NCBI RefSeq assembly: GCF_049651025.1
Contig: NZ_JBASBH010000062.1
Coordinates: 18,801-82,800, forward strand
Origin: Parvibaculum sp049651025
GTDB lineage: Bacteria; Pseudomonadota; Alphaproteobacteria; Parvibaculales; Parvibaculaceae
Direction: 5' to 3'
DNA length: 64,000 nt
The translations under genes were made by a program, and so were the position numbers. Position 1 is the first letter of the stretch. Each line of letters starts with the position of its first letter. Positions 8,354 through 17,072 of the stretch are shown one piece after another. The notes below the pieces were generated by a model. The model was not told the origin of the DNA and searched no databases. It was given only the letters and a program-made list of their open reading frames with translations.

Positions 8354-8647
8354 TTATTCTTTCGGCAAAGCCGCTCCTCGAACGCCTTTGATCGCTGCAA
8401 TCGTCACATCGCGCATCGCGATCTTCAGATCCTCCGCAGGTTCGTTGCGCGCTTGCTCGGCAATCCGTCCGAGAACGGACGATCTGTCGACCAGCGGTAT
8501 CACGGTGCCCGCCACCCGGCAGGCCGCGAAATCCGAACTACAGGCTAAACCTGCCCGCTGCTGAGAACCAAGCCATGCTTCCGTCGGTCCCCAGAGGGTT
8601 GCGACGACGGCGAGGCTGACGAGCGATTTGACGATGAACATTGCCAT
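8354..8647 (-). CDS. Small exported protein of unknown function
   Basis: A 97-residue protein with an N-terminal hydrophobic segment (about 4-24, ending near TEA), likely a signal peptide. Two Cys follow in LACSSDFAACR and may form a disulfide. The rest is a helical, charged tail (RIAEQARNEPAEDLKIAMRD). It is the promoter-proximal gene of the pair with 8022-8351. No homologous family comes to mind. Confidence 0.55.
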   Translation of the reverse strand: MAMFIVKSLVSLAVVATLWGPTEAWLGSQQRAGLACSSDFAACRVAGTVIPLVDRSSVLGRIAEQARNEPAEDLKIAMRDVTIAAIKGVRGAALPKE

Positions 8648-8886
8648 GCGTCCTTATCCGCAAAGCCCGTACCACTCGCGCCAGCCATCGCCGATAAAAA
8701 ATATTCTTTGAAAATCAATGGGTTGGGAGTCGACCTGGGTCGACACACTCCAAACCGGCGCCACACGTGCCGGATTGCGTCGCGCGATCTGTGCCATCGC
8801 GAAACAGCGCATTGTCCTCACGGTATGCAACGTTAATATTCCGGCTGCTATAAGCGCACCGGCAAGGATTGAGGGAGCGACATCCA

Positions 8887-9651
8887 GTGGCGAGACAGAA
8901 GCAGGGAAGCGGCGAGCTCGTTCACGAACGCCCGGCCTGGATACTTCCCGCTTTGGTCGTCCTGGCGGTCACGACCTTTTCGGGCTTTTTCCTTTATCAC
9001 TATTTCGGTCCGACGCCCGGCGAACTGCTCGGCCATGCCCCACGCGCCAGCGCCGAACGACGCAAGGTCGAGGCGGTCGTTGGCGGCACGCGCTTCCTGA
9101 TCCCTGAAAATTACACGCGCTACCCCTCGCAGCGCAGCGGCGGCGCGCAGCCCGAAATTGCCATGCACGCGCTGCTGCCGGATTTCGCGCCTTTTTCACC
9201 TGAGCGTCAGGCCGAATTCACCGACAATTCACCCGACGCGGAGGTCATCTATTTCCAGCTGCATCAGGCCACATCGATCCTGCCGGCCGAACGTCGGCTA
9301 CGGGAAATCTATTCGAAATTTTTTGTGTCTTCGAAGCCGGAGAAAGGCCCGACCGGGCTGGAAAAATTCAGCTTCCGAGCCAACTCCGGCTACAAGGATC
9401 AGGACCTGCTGGTCGGTACGGATACCGACGGGCGCCTCGTCCTTCTGCTCTGCCAGCACACGACGAAAATCGTCGAAAGCCCGAACTGCACGCGCACCCT
9501 GCTGCTGACGCAGAATCTTGCACTCACCTATCGCTATAAGCGCGCGCATCTTGTCGAGTGGCAACGGATCGACGAATTGATGATCCGCATCGTCACGTCC
9601 TTCGAAGCGCCCGGCTTGCCGAACGACCTCGAAGGCACGATCACAGACTGA
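8887..9651 (+). CDS. Membrane-anchored protein of unknown function with an extracytoplasmic domain
   Basis: A short cytoplasmic N-terminus is followed by one membrane segment (PAWILPALVVLAVTTFSGFF, about 17-36) and a periplasmic domain of about 215 residues. That domain begins with VVGGTRFLIPENY and carries a conserved-looking RIDELMIRIVTSF near the end. GTG 8887 is preferred over TTG 8869 because GAGGGAG at 8871-8877 sits at ribosome-site distance from 8887. Two Cys (LLCQHTT and PNCTRT) may pair. I recognise no family; an inner-membrane anchored sensor or assembly factor is only a guess. Confidence 0.6.
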   Translation: MARQKQGSGELVHERPAWILPALVVLAVTTFSGFFLYHYFGPTPGELLGHAPRASAERRKVEAVVGGTRFLIPENYTRYPSQRSGGAQPEIAMHALLPDFAPFSPERQAEFTDNSPDAEVIYFQLHQATSILPAERRLREIYSKFFVSSKPEKGPTGLEKFSFRANSGYKDQDLLVGTDTDGRLVLLLCQHTTKIVESPNCTRTLLLTQNLALTYRYKRAHLVEWQRIDELMIRIVTSFEAPGLPNDLEGTITD

Positions 9652-9656
9652 AGCGT

Positions 9657-9869
9657 TTATTCAGGAAGATCGATATCCAGAATTGCCATCTGGAATGCAT
9701 AAGACGTCTCGCCGTCTTCCTCGTCCTTGAAGATAACGCCGATAAACTCGTCACCGATGTTCACTTCCGCCGAGTCATCCTTGTTCGGCCGCTTAAACAC
9801 GGAGATGGACGGCAGGCGAAACTTCTGACGCAGATACGCTTCAACGCGCTTGATTTCGTCCTTATCCAA
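9657..9869 (-). CDS. DUF3126 family protein
   Basis: This 70-residue acidic protein matches the pattern I know for DUF3126, a short alphaproteobacterial family. It has a VEAYLRQKF helix, then SISVFKRPNKDDSAEVNIGD and EFIGVIFKDEEDGETSYAFQ, ending in MAILDIDL. There is no known activity. It is probably a small cytoplasmic protein. It is convergent with the membrane-anchored protein gene (5-base gap). Confidence 0.85.
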   Translation of the reverse strand: MDKDEIKRVEAYLRQKFRLPSISVFKRPNKDDSAEVNIGDEFIGVIFKDEEDGETSYAFQMAILDIDLPE

Positions 9870-9965
9870 AGTCTGTCTCCAATGATCTTTCGGTTGAGGG
9901 AAAAGTCCCTTCGACCGAGGTTTTAACGGCTTGCACGTCCCGGCGCAAACAAGCTTTCGTGTTTC

Positions 9966-10769
9966 TCACCGCGCCGTATAGCCGCCATCGACGACGAATT
10001 CGGCGCCCGTGACGAATGACGCTTCGTCGGATGCGAGGAACAGCACCATGTTAGCGATTTCATCGGCGACACCGAGCCGCCCGATCGGATGCAGCGACAC
10101 AAGCATCTGCATCATCTCATTTGCCCCGACGCCGTCGGGAGCGGCTGCACCACGATCGATGACGTTGCGCACAAGCGGCGTGTCGATATAGCCCGGATGG
10201 ATCGAATTGACGCGGATGCCGTAGCCCGCTTCCGCGCATTCCAGTGCTGCGCATTTCGTGAGAAGGCGCACGCCGCCCTTCGCCGCATTATAGTCCGACG
10301 AATTCGTCCAGCCGACCAAGCCCATGATCGATGAAATATTGATGATGGAGCCGGTCGCGCCCTTGGCCGTCGTCTTCTTGATCGTGCGGATCGCATGCTT
10401 GCAACCGAGAAACACGCTGTCGAGGTCGACCGAAATCGTATGCCGCCAGTCCTCGAGCGACTTTTCCTCGATGGGCCCGCCCGCGGGCGCAATGCCCGCA
10501 TTGTTGACGACGATGTGAAGGCCGCCAAAGCGATCCTCCGCAAGCTTCGCCACGCGCTCCCACTGCGTTTCATCTGTGACGTCATGCGCCGCGAATATGG
10601 CTTCGCCGCCTGAACGCTGAATTTCAGCCGCCAGGGCCTCGCCGCCCGCTTCGTCAAAATCGCTGCAAATGACCTTGGCACCTTCGCGCGCCAGCGCCTT
10701 CGCGCTTGCCGCACCGATGCCCTTGGCTGCGCCCGTCACGATTGCAACCTTGCCTGTTACCCGCCCCAT
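9966..10769 (-). CDS. Short-chain dehydrogenase/reductase (SDR)
   Basis: A 267-residue classical SDR. It has the cofactor motif TGAAKGIG (about 12-19), NNAG (89-92), and the catalytic set Ser147, Tyr160 and Lys164 (SSDYNAAKGG). The Asp at the end of beta-2 (CSDFDE, about 35-40) favours NAD over NADP. The C-terminal ASFVTGAEFVVDGGYTAR is the usual SDR ending. Similar enzymes oxidise hydroxysteroids, cyclic alcohols or 3-hydroxyacyl-CoA; the substrate cannot be read from sequence. It is transcribed alone. Confidence 0.88.
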   Translation of the reverse strand: MGRVTGKVAIVTGAAKGIGAASAKALAREGAKVICSDFDEAGGEALAAEIQRSGGEAIFAAHDVTDETQWERVAKLAEDRFGGLHIVVNNAGIAPAGGPIEEKSLEDWRHTISVDLDSVFLGCKHAIRTIKKTTAKGATGSIINISSIMGLVGWTNSSDYNAAKGGVRLLTKCAALECAEAGYGIRVNSIHPGYIDTPLVRNVIDRGAAAPDGVGANEMMQMLVSLHPIGRLGVADEIANMVLFLASDEASFVTGAEFVVDGGYTAR

Positions 10770-10891
10770 AGCACGTCTCCCTTGTTTATATTTTTTTGCA
10801 TTGTGACCGCTCGCCAGCCTTTCCGCAAAGGAGGAAAGCGGCAGCGGACCGTGCTATAGACAGTCGAAACACCTTGATTACGGAAACCTCA

Positions 10892-11176
10892 ATGCCTGTC
10901 GCACATCTCATTCGCTACAAGACCGCAAAGCCCAAAGATATCCAGATGCAGCTCCGCGGCTACGTTGAACGCGAGCTGGACCGCAACCCGCCCAAGGGCT
11001 TCATCTCCTCGCGCGTCCTCGCCGGGAAAGATGGCAAGTCCGTCGCCTTCTATACCGAATGGAACGACGCCGAAGCGCTGGACGACACGCGTGACAGTGC
11101 GCCGTGGGAAGCCTGCATGGATTTGAACGACATTCATGCCGACAGCCATGACGAAGCGACCTACGAAATAGCCTGA
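10892..11176 (+). CDS. Small protein, probably of the dimeric alpha-beta barrel type
   Basis: A 94-residue protein from ATG 10892 with a predicted beta-alpha-beta-beta-alpha-beta order (VAHLIRYKTAK, then a helix, then FISSRVLAGKDGKSVAFYTEW). This resembles antibiotic-biosynthesis-monooxygenase-like barrels. The resemblance is structural and weak; no catalytic residue can be named. It ends 8 bases before the flavoprotein gene and is very likely co-transcribed with it. Confidence 0.55.
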   Translation: MPVAHLIRYKTAKPKDIQMQLRGYVERELDRNPPKGFISSRVLAGKDGKSVAFYTEWNDAEALDDTRDSAPWEACMDLNDIHADSHDEATYEIA

Positions 11177-11184
11177 GCGCACGC

Positions 11185-12462
11185 ATGAGCGGACACCCCG
11201 CCTCCTACTACGTCGCCACAGCCAAGGACATGCCGCGGCGTGAGCCCCTGCGTGGCGACGAAACGGCGGATGTCTGCATTATCGGTGCCGGCTATACCGG
11301 CCTCTCCGCCGCGCTCCATCTTGCCGAGCGGGGATTTTCGGTGACCGTACTCGAAGCCGAACGCGTCGGCTTTGGCGCATCGGGACGCAATGGCGGACAG
11401 CTGGGCTCCGGCCATCGCAAGGACCAGCGCACGCTCGAAGAAAAGCTCGGCCGCGAATGGGCGCATCGTCTCTGGGCACTGGCGGAAGACGGCATCGCAA
11501 CGGTCAAGGAGCTGATCGCGCGATACGAGATCGACTGCGACCTGAAGCCGGGCATTCTCCATGCCGCATGGAAACGCGGCGACGCTCCATGGCTCGAAGC
11601 CGAAGCAGCGCATATGGCGCGCGAATATGGCTACGAAAAATTGCGCTATGTGCCGCCGGAAGAAATCCACGAAATGGTGGGTTCGCCCCGCTATCACGGC
11701 GGATTGCTCGACAGCGGCGCGGCACACCTCCACCCGCTGAATTTTTGTCTCGGCCTTGCGCGCGTCTGCACGTCAAAAGGCGTGCGCATCTACGAGAACA
11801 CGCGCGCGACCGACATCACACATACCGACCCCGCACATATCCGCACCGCGAACGGCACCGTCACCGCGCGCCATGTCGTGCTCGCCTGCAACGCCTATCT
11901 TGAAAAGCTGGAGCCGCGCATCGCCGGGCGCATCATGCCCGTCAACAACTTCATCATCGCCACCGAACCCTTGGGCGAAAGCCGCGCCCGCGCGCTCATC
12001 CGCGACGACGTCGGCGTGCAGGATACAAAATTCGTCATCGACTATTATCGCCTCTCCGCCGACAACCGATTGCTCTTCGGCGGCGGCGAAAATTATTCAG
12101 CGCATTTCCCCAATGACATCGCCGCCTTTGTGCGCAAGCCGATGCTGCGCGTCTTCCCGCAACTGGTGGATGTGAAAATCGACTACGCCTGGGGCGGCAC
12201 ATTGGCGATCACCATGCCCCGCATCCCAGACTTCGGCCGCCTCACACCGAACATCATCTATGCGCAGGGCTATTCAGGTCAGGGCATCAACATCGCAACA
12301 CTTGCCGGCAAGCTCATCGCCGAAGCCGTTGCAGGCCAGGCCGAACGCTTCGACTGCATGGCCGAAATCAAGGTGCCGAACTTCCCCGGCGGCACATGGC
12401 TGCGCTATCCGGGGCTGATGCTCGGCGTTCTCTGGTACACGCTGAAAGATCGATTGCCGTAA
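11185..12462 (+). CDS. FAD-dependent amine/D-amino-acid oxidase-like enzyme (DAO/PuuB-OrdL type)
   Basis: The 425-residue flavoprotein has a dinucleotide motif VCIIGAGYTGLSAALHLAERG (about 30-50) and the following glutamate (VLEAERV). GASGRNGGQLGSG (about 64-76) is typical of the gamma-glutamylputrescine oxidase/OrdL group. The C-terminal FAD-contacting region is NIIYAQGYSGQGINIATLAGK (about 351-371). Enzymes of this kind oxidise the C-N bond of putrescine derivatives, sarcosine or D-amino acids and give H2O2. No polyamine genes are nearby, so the substrate is open. A large inverted repeat follows the stop codon. Confidence 0.85.
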   Translation: MSGHPASYYVATAKDMPRREPLRGDETADVCIIGAGYTGLSAALHLAERGFSVTVLEAERVGFGASGRNGGQLGSGHRKDQRTLEEKLGREWAHRLWALAEDGIATVKELIARYEIDCDLKPGILHAAWKRGDAPWLEAEAAHMAREYGYEKLRYVPPEEIHEMVGSPRYHGGLLDSGAAHLHPLNFCLGLARVCTSKGVRIYENTRATDITHTDPAHIRTANGTVTARHVVLACNAYLEKLEPRIAGRIMPVNNFIIATEPLGESRARALIRDDVGVQDTKFVIDYYRLSADNRLLFGGGENYSAHFPNDIAAFVRKPMLRVFPQLVDVKIDYAWGGTLAITMPRIPDFGRLTPNIIYAQGYSGQGINIATLAGKLIAEAVAGQAERFDCMAEIKVPNFPGGTWLRYPGLMLGVLWYTLKDRLP

Positions 12463-12469
12463 GGCGTAC

Positions 12470-12597
12470 GGGCCTCGTCCTTCGAGACGCGGCTTCGCCG
12501 CTCCTCAGGATGAGGATTTAAGGCGCTCGAAACTCTGAAATAAACCCTCATCCTGAGGAGCGATGCGGAACGCGTCGCGTCTCGAAGGACGAGGCCC
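12470..12597. repeat. Large palindromic intergenic repeat
   Basis: The outer arms GGGCCTCGTCCTTCGAGACG (12470-12489) and CGTCTCGAAGGACGAGGCCC (12578-12597) are perfect complements. Inner arms around GCTCCTCAGGATGAGG (12490-12505) and CCTCATCCTGAGGAGC (12546-12561) also pair. This composite palindrome with the CTCAGGATGAGG core is of a kind dispersed in many alphaproteobacterial genomes. It could act as a bidirectional terminator between the convergent flavoprotein and cysE genes. Confidence 0.85.
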
Positions 12598-12614
12598 CTA
12601 TTGCCAACCGGAAC

Positions 12615-13457
12615 TCAAATCCCGCTGCCGGCATCCGAGTTCTGAATCATCTGATCCATCTCATGGCTCGGCTTGTCGCAGCCCGCGCAACCGACGAGCT
12701 TTGCCGGCACACCGACCGCCGTGCAATGCGGCGGCACGTCATGCAGCACGACGCTACCCGCGCCGATGCGGCTATATTCGCCGACCTCGATATTGCCCAG
12801 CACCTTCGCGCCGACGCTGATAAGAACGCCGCGACGAATCTTGGGATGCCGGTCGCCGCTTTCCTTGCCCGTGCCACCCAGCGTCACGCCATGCAGCATC
12901 GACACTTCATCCTCAACCACCGCCGTCTCGCCGATGACGATGCCTGTCGCATGGTCGATGAACACGGCCTTGCCAATCCGCGCCGCCGGATGAATATCCA
13001 CGGCAAAGAGATCGGAAACGCGGCTTTGCAGATAAAGCGCCATGGCGCGGCGGCCCTTCATCCAGAGCCAATGGGCAATGCGATAGCTCTGCAACGCCAC
13101 ATAGCCTTTGAAGAACAGCAGCGGCTGCGCATAGGAATGGCATGCCGGATCGCGCTCGTAATAGGCGACGATATCCGCACGCGCCGCTTCGCCGATGGAG
13201 GGATCTTCCTTCAGCGCTTCCTCGAAAATCTCGCGAAGCTGCATCGCCCGAACCTCGGTCGTGCCGAGCTTCTGCGCCAGCTGATAACTAAGCGATGCAT
13301 TGAAATTGCGGTGATGAAGCACGGTGACGTGCAGGAAGCTCGCAAGCGCGGGCTCGCTCAGCGCCATTTCCTGTGTCTCGGCCCGCAAACGCTCCCAAAC
13401 GGGATCGCACACTGTGAGCGCTTCCGAGGCGCGGCTTCTTTCCACAGACTTCGACAT
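12615..13457 (-). CDS. cysE: Serine O-acetyltransferase
   Basis: Catalyses acetyl-CoA + L-serine to O-acetylserine, the carbon skeleton for cysteine synthesis. The 280-residue protein has the N-terminal helical SATase domain (about 15-145, with LHHRNFNASLSYQLAQKLG) and a left-handed beta helix (about 150-250). The active-site segments VFIDHATGIVIGE and SMLHGVTLGGTGK are intact. I start at ATG 13457 because AGGGAG lies just upstream. The C-terminus is extended and has CAGC, so the usual feedback-inhibition tail may differ. Sulfate uptake genes for the same pathway are at 34-37 kb. Confidence 0.95.
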   Translation of the reverse strand: MSKSVERSRASEALTVCDPVWERLRAETQEMALSEPALASFLHVTVLHHRNFNASLSYQLAQKLGTTEVRAMQLREIFEEALKEDPSIGEAARADIVAYYERDPACHSYAQPLLFFKGYVALQSYRIAHWLWMKGRRAMALYLQSRVSDLFAVDIHPAARIGKAVFIDHATGIVIGETAVVEDEVSMLHGVTLGGTGKESGDRHPKIRRGVLISVGAKVLGNIEVGEYSRIGAGSVVLHDVPPHCTAVGVPAKLVGCAGCDKPSHEMDQMIQNSDAGSGI

Positions 13458-13662
13458 GCGATGCTCCCTACTGACCTCAAAACCGCCCCACCGCGTGGGC
13501 CGGCGAGCCAATGCATCATGGCGACCTTTATAACGAGCGCAAAAACAGATTTACACCAAGTTCTGAAAGAGAACTAAAAAAATCTGGCAAGCAACCGTGC
13601 CGTTTCGCCGCCCGGCTCAGATGATATGGTCGCCTCCGACAAAATTTGTAAGGGAAAATCCG

Positions 13663-14466
13663 ATGCCGACCGCGAACGTCCGCGACATCGAAATTTACTA
13701 TGAACGCGCCGGAAACGGCCCGCGCCTGCTCTTTATTTCCGGCACAGGCAGCGACCTCAGGGCAAAGCCGAACGTCATGGATGGCCCCTTCCCCAAGCAT
13801 TTCGACACCCTCGCCTATGACCAGCGGGGGCTGGGCCGCACGTCCAAGCCCGACCGCCCCTACACAATGGCCGAATATGCCGACGACGCCGTGGGCCTCA
13901 TGGCCGCCATAGGCTGGGGTTCCGCCCTTGTCGTCGGCGTCTCCTTCGGCGGCATGGTCGCGCAGGAACTCGCCATCCGCCATCCTCATATGGTCGAAGG
14001 GCTCGTGCTCGCCTGCACCTCACCCGGCGGAGAAGGCGGCGCGTCTTATCCCCTCCACACGCTCCAGCACATGAGCCGCGAAGACCGCGCCCGCCACATG
14101 ATCGGCATCTCCGACACGACGCGCGATGCGGCCTGGGCCAAAGCCAATCCCGCCCTCTACGAACAATTCGTCGCCTTCGCCGCCGCCGATCCCTATGCCG
14201 ACGAACCCGGCCACGCCATGGGCCAACGCCGCCAACTCGAAGCCCGCGCCGCCCATGATGCGTGGGACCGCCTCGACCAGATCCACTGCCCGACCTTGAT
14301 CTGCGCCGGACGAACGGACGGCATTGCCCTACCCGAGACACAGGAGAAAATGGCGAGCCGCATTCCGGGCGCCGAACTCCGCTTCTTCAATGGTGGGCAT
14401 CTGTTCATGCTTCAGGATCGCGAAGCGCTGCCGGCGATGATCCACTTCCTCAAAGGCGAGGCCTGA
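13663..14466 (+). CDS. Alpha/beta hydrolase
   Basis: The 267-residue hydrolase has a nucleophile elbow GVSFGGM (Ser94), an acid residue in CAGRTDGIALPE and a catalytic His in NGGHLFMLQD. The oxyanion segment is ISGTGSDLR and the strand-helix DQRGLGRTSKPD is typical. It resembles 3-oxoadipate enol-lactonase and related ester hydrolases, but the substrate cannot be inferred. ATG 13663 has AAGGGA at a good distance. It is followed after 93 bases by the sulfatase gene in the same direction. Confidence 0.87.
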   Translation: MPTANVRDIEIYYERAGNGPRLLFISGTGSDLRAKPNVMDGPFPKHFDTLAYDQRGLGRTSKPDRPYTMAEYADDAVGLMAAIGWGSALVVGVSFGGMVAQELAIRHPHMVEGLVLACTSPGGEGGASYPLHTLQHMSREDRARHMIGISDTTRDAAWAKANPALYEQFVAFAAADPYADEPGHAMGQRRQLEARAAHDAWDRLDQIHCPTLICAGRTDGIALPETQEKMASRIPGAELRFFNGGHLFMLQDREALPAMIHFLKGEA

Positions 14467-14559
14467 GATCAAATCGGGCTTGCCGCCGCGTCCTCCACCA
14501 TCTAAAAATTAATTGATTTCATTAATCCATTGGTCGCCAAGCCGGATAAAGGAAACACG

Positions 14560-16098
14560 ATGGCCCGGAAAATCCTTTTCATCACCACCGACCAGATGCG
14601 CTTCGACGCGATCGGCGCGAATGGCGGCAAGGTGGCGCGAACACCGGCGATCGATGCACTTGCCGCGAACGGCATCAATTATACGCGCGCGCATAATCAG
14701 AACGTCGTCTGCATGCCCGCGCGCTCAACCATGATCACCGGCCAGTATGTCTCGACGCATGGCGTCTGGATGAACGGCGTGCCCCTTCCCGTCGATGCGC
14801 CGAGTGTCGCGCAATATCTCCACGAAAAGGGCGGCTATCGCACGGCGCTGATCGGCAAGGCGCATTTCGAGCCGATGCTGGATTTCAAGCAGCAATTCTA
14901 TGAGACCCAGATGGCGCGGCTCGGCGAGTACGGGCCCCATCGTGGCTTCGAGCATATGGAGCTTGCAAGCCATTCGCCGCTGATCCTGCATTACGCCGAA
15001 TGGTTGAAGACGCACGACCCGGATGCTTTCATAAAGTTCTATCCAAACCTCGATGCGAAATTTCAAGTGAACGCAGCAGGCGGCGGCGAAACGGGCGGCT
15101 GCCAGTTGCACTTCAATCAGGTTGCGCGCGAGCACTATCACACCGACTGGGTCGCCGACCGCACCATCGCCTGGCTCGACAGCATCAAGGCCGATGACGA
15201 CTGGTTCTGCTGGATGAGCTTTCCCGATCCGCATCACCCGTGGGATCCGCCCGCGAGCGAGCTTGGCCGCCACCCGTGGAAAGAAACACCGATGCCGGAA
15301 TTCTATCCCGGCTCGAAAGCCAAGATCGAGGAAGTGCTGGCGGGCAAGCCGCGCCACTGGATGGAGTGGTACAAGGGCGAGCGCGTGACGAACTTCGAAG
15401 CACCGCCCGAGTTCCGCGCTTGCGACATGACCGCCGATCAGGTGCGCGAGATCAACGCCTTCACCCATGTCGAAAATGAATTGATCGACGAGGCGGTGGC
15501 GAAAGTCATGGCAGCGATTGCAAAGCGCGGCTGGGGCGATGATGTGGACGTGATCTTCACAACCGACCATGGCGAGTTTCAGGGCGAGTTCGGCCTGCTC
15601 TTCAAGGGGCCCTATCACGTCGATGCGTTGATGCGCTTGCCGATGATCTGGCGTCCGGCGAAGTCGGCGGGCGTCGCATCCGGCAGCGTCGAAGCCCCCG
15701 TCGGCCAGGTCGATCTCGCGCCGACATTTTGCCAGATCGCGGGCCTGCCCGTACCGGACTGGATGCAAGGCAAACCCATGCCGCAAACGGAAACGGAAGC
15801 CGCAGCACAGGGTCGCGAGCGTGTCTTCACCGAATGGGATTGCACGCATGTCGATGGCACGACGGTCGGCCTTCGCACCATCTATCGCGACGGCTACACC
15901 ATCACCGCCTATCTGCCCGGCACGCTTTATGACGGCAGCGAAGGCGAGCTATACGACCACAAGAACGATCCGCAGCAATGGCGGAATCTCTGGAACGACC
16001 CGGCCTATGCGTCTCTCAAGTCCGACCTGCTTGCGGACCTGAAGGACAATCTGCCGGAGGTCCGCGAGCCCAGATTGGAATGCGTCGCGTCGGTATAG
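14560..16098 (+). CDS. Sulfatase family hydrolase with formylglycine-type Cys
   Basis: The 512-residue member of the alkaline phosphatase/sulfatase superfamily has metal ligands in FITTDQMRFD near the N-terminus and in TTDHGEFQGEFG. The modification signature C-x-P-x-R is present as CMPAR with Cys51, which a maturase would convert to formylglycine. Without a signal peptide it should be cytoplasmic, as many bacterial sulfatases and phosphonate monoester hydrolases are. The substrate (sulfate, phosphonate or phosphodiester) is uncertain. No formylglycine-generating enzyme gene lies nearby. AAAGGA precedes ATG 14560. Confidence 0.88.
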   Translation: MARKILFITTDQMRFDAIGANGGKVARTPAIDALAANGINYTRAHNQNVVCMPARSTMITGQYVSTHGVWMNGVPLPVDAPSVAQYLHEKGGYRTALIGKAHFEPMLDFKQQFYETQMARLGEYGPHRGFEHMELASHSPLILHYAEWLKTHDPDAFIKFYPNLDAKFQVNAAGGGETGGCQLHFNQVAREHYHTDWVADRTIAWLDSIKADDDWFCWMSFPDPHHPWDPPASELGRHPWKETPMPEFYPGSKAKIEEVLAGKPRHWMEWYKGERVTNFEAPPEFRACDMTADQVREINAFTHVENELIDEAVAKVMAAIAKRGWGDDVDVIFTTDHGEFQGEFGLLFKGPYHVDALMRLPMIWRPAKSAGVASGSVEAPVGQVDLAPTFCQIAGLPVPDWMQGKPMPQTETEAAAQGRERVFTEWDCTHVDGTTVGLRTIYRDGYTITAYLPGTLYDGSEGELYDHKNDPQQWRNLWNDPAYASLKSDLLADLKDNLPEVREPRLECVASV

Positions 16099-16118
16099 TG
16101 CCCACGCTTTTTCTTATC

Positions 16119-16209
16119 GTCATGGCCGGACTTGACCCGGCCATCCACGTCTTTCTTTATGTGATGAAGCAAGGAAGACGTGGATACGCGGGGCAAGCCC
16201 GCGTATGAC
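16119..16209. repeat. Dispersed palindromic repeat
   Basis: The region is flanked by GTCAT and ATGAC. It contains two nested inverted repeats: GGCCGG-ACTTGAC-CCGGCC, and ATCCACGTCTT pairing with AAGACGTGGAT, plus ACGCGGG-CAAG-CCCGCGT. The type (CGGACTTGACCCGG core) recurs at about 19.2, 32.2 and 40.5 kb in this window, in different states of completeness. Confidence 0.75.
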
Positions 16210-16244
16210 GAAGAAGTGAAAAGCGTGAACTGACCGGAGCCCCC

Positions 16245-17039
16245 ATGCCCTCTCCCACCCCTCGCATGATCGCGAAAAAAGACGGCGCGATCGGCTGGAT
16301 GATTTTCAACAATCCCGAGCGCCTCAACGCCGTCAGCCTCGACATGTGGGAGGCGGTGCCGAAAATCATCGCCGACTTCGAGGCCGACCCTGAAATCAAG
16401 GTGATCGTGCTGACCGGCGCAGGCGGGAAAGCGTTCGTCGCAGGCGCGGATATTTCCCAGTTCGAGGCCCAGCGCGGCGATCCGGCTAGCGTCATCACTT
16501 ATGAAGACGCAACCATGATCGCCTTTGAAACCATCGCCCGTGCCGAGCGCCCGACCATCGCCATGATCGACGGCTACTGCATCGGCGGCGGCCTTGGCAT
16601 CGCGCTCTCCTGCGACCTGCGTTTCGCCGCCGAAGGATCGACCTTCGGCATACCCGCCGCAAAACTCGGCCTCGCATATGCATCCTCCGGCACGCGCCGT
16701 CTTGTCGATGTCGTCGGCCCCGCCTACGCGAAAGAAATCTTCTTCACCGCGCGACGCTTCACGCATGAGGAAGCGCATGGCATGGGCCTCATCAATCGCG
16801 TCTTCAAGCGCGAGGCGCTCGAGGCCGAGACGCGAGCGACCTGCGCCATCATCGGCGACAACGCGCCGCTGACGGTCATGACGGCGAAAAAGATCGTCGA
16901 CGAAACGCGCAAGGCACCCGAAAATTTCGATGCCAACTATTGCGACCAACTGATCGCCCGCTGTTTTGCGAGCGAAGACTATGCAGAAGGCCGCACGGCT
17001 TTCATGGAAAAGAGAAAGCCCGTCTTCAAGGGCCGCTGA
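16245..17039 (+). CDS. Enoyl-CoA hydratase/isomerase family protein (crotonase fold)
   Basis: A 264-residue crotonase-fold enzyme with oxyanion-hole motifs AFVAGADI (about 63-70) and DGYCIGGGLGIALSCD (about 109-124). The first catalytic-Glu position is Ala138 and the second Glu is kept (Glu164, YAKEIFFTA). This one-Glu pattern speaks against a standard hydratase and allows isomerase- or thioesterase-like chemistry. The C-terminus YAEGRTAFMEKRKPVFKGR is the usual family end. It is followed after 33 bases by an SDR gene in the same direction, so hydration and oxidation of one acyl intermediate is plausible. Confidence 0.87.
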   Translation: MPSPTPRMIAKKDGAIGWMIFNNPERLNAVSLDMWEAVPKIIADFEADPEIKVIVLTGAGGKAFVAGADISQFEAQRGDPASVITYEDATMIAFETIARAERPTIAMIDGYCIGGGLGIALSCDLRFAAEGSTFGIPAAKLGLAYASSGTRRLVDVVGPAYAKEIFFTARRFTHEEAHGMGLINRVFKREALEAETRATCAIIGDNAPLTVMTAKKIVDETRKAPENFDANYCDQLIARCFASEDYAEGRTAFMEKRKPVFKGR

Positions 17040-17072
17040 CAAAAAACCAGAAAACACCACAGGGAGAAAATC

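Noticed and set aside
14508..14526. ATTAAT-N7-ATTAAT before the sulfatase gene as a CtrA box
   Set aside because: The TTAA halves are 9 bases apart, not 7, so the CtrA spacing is not met.
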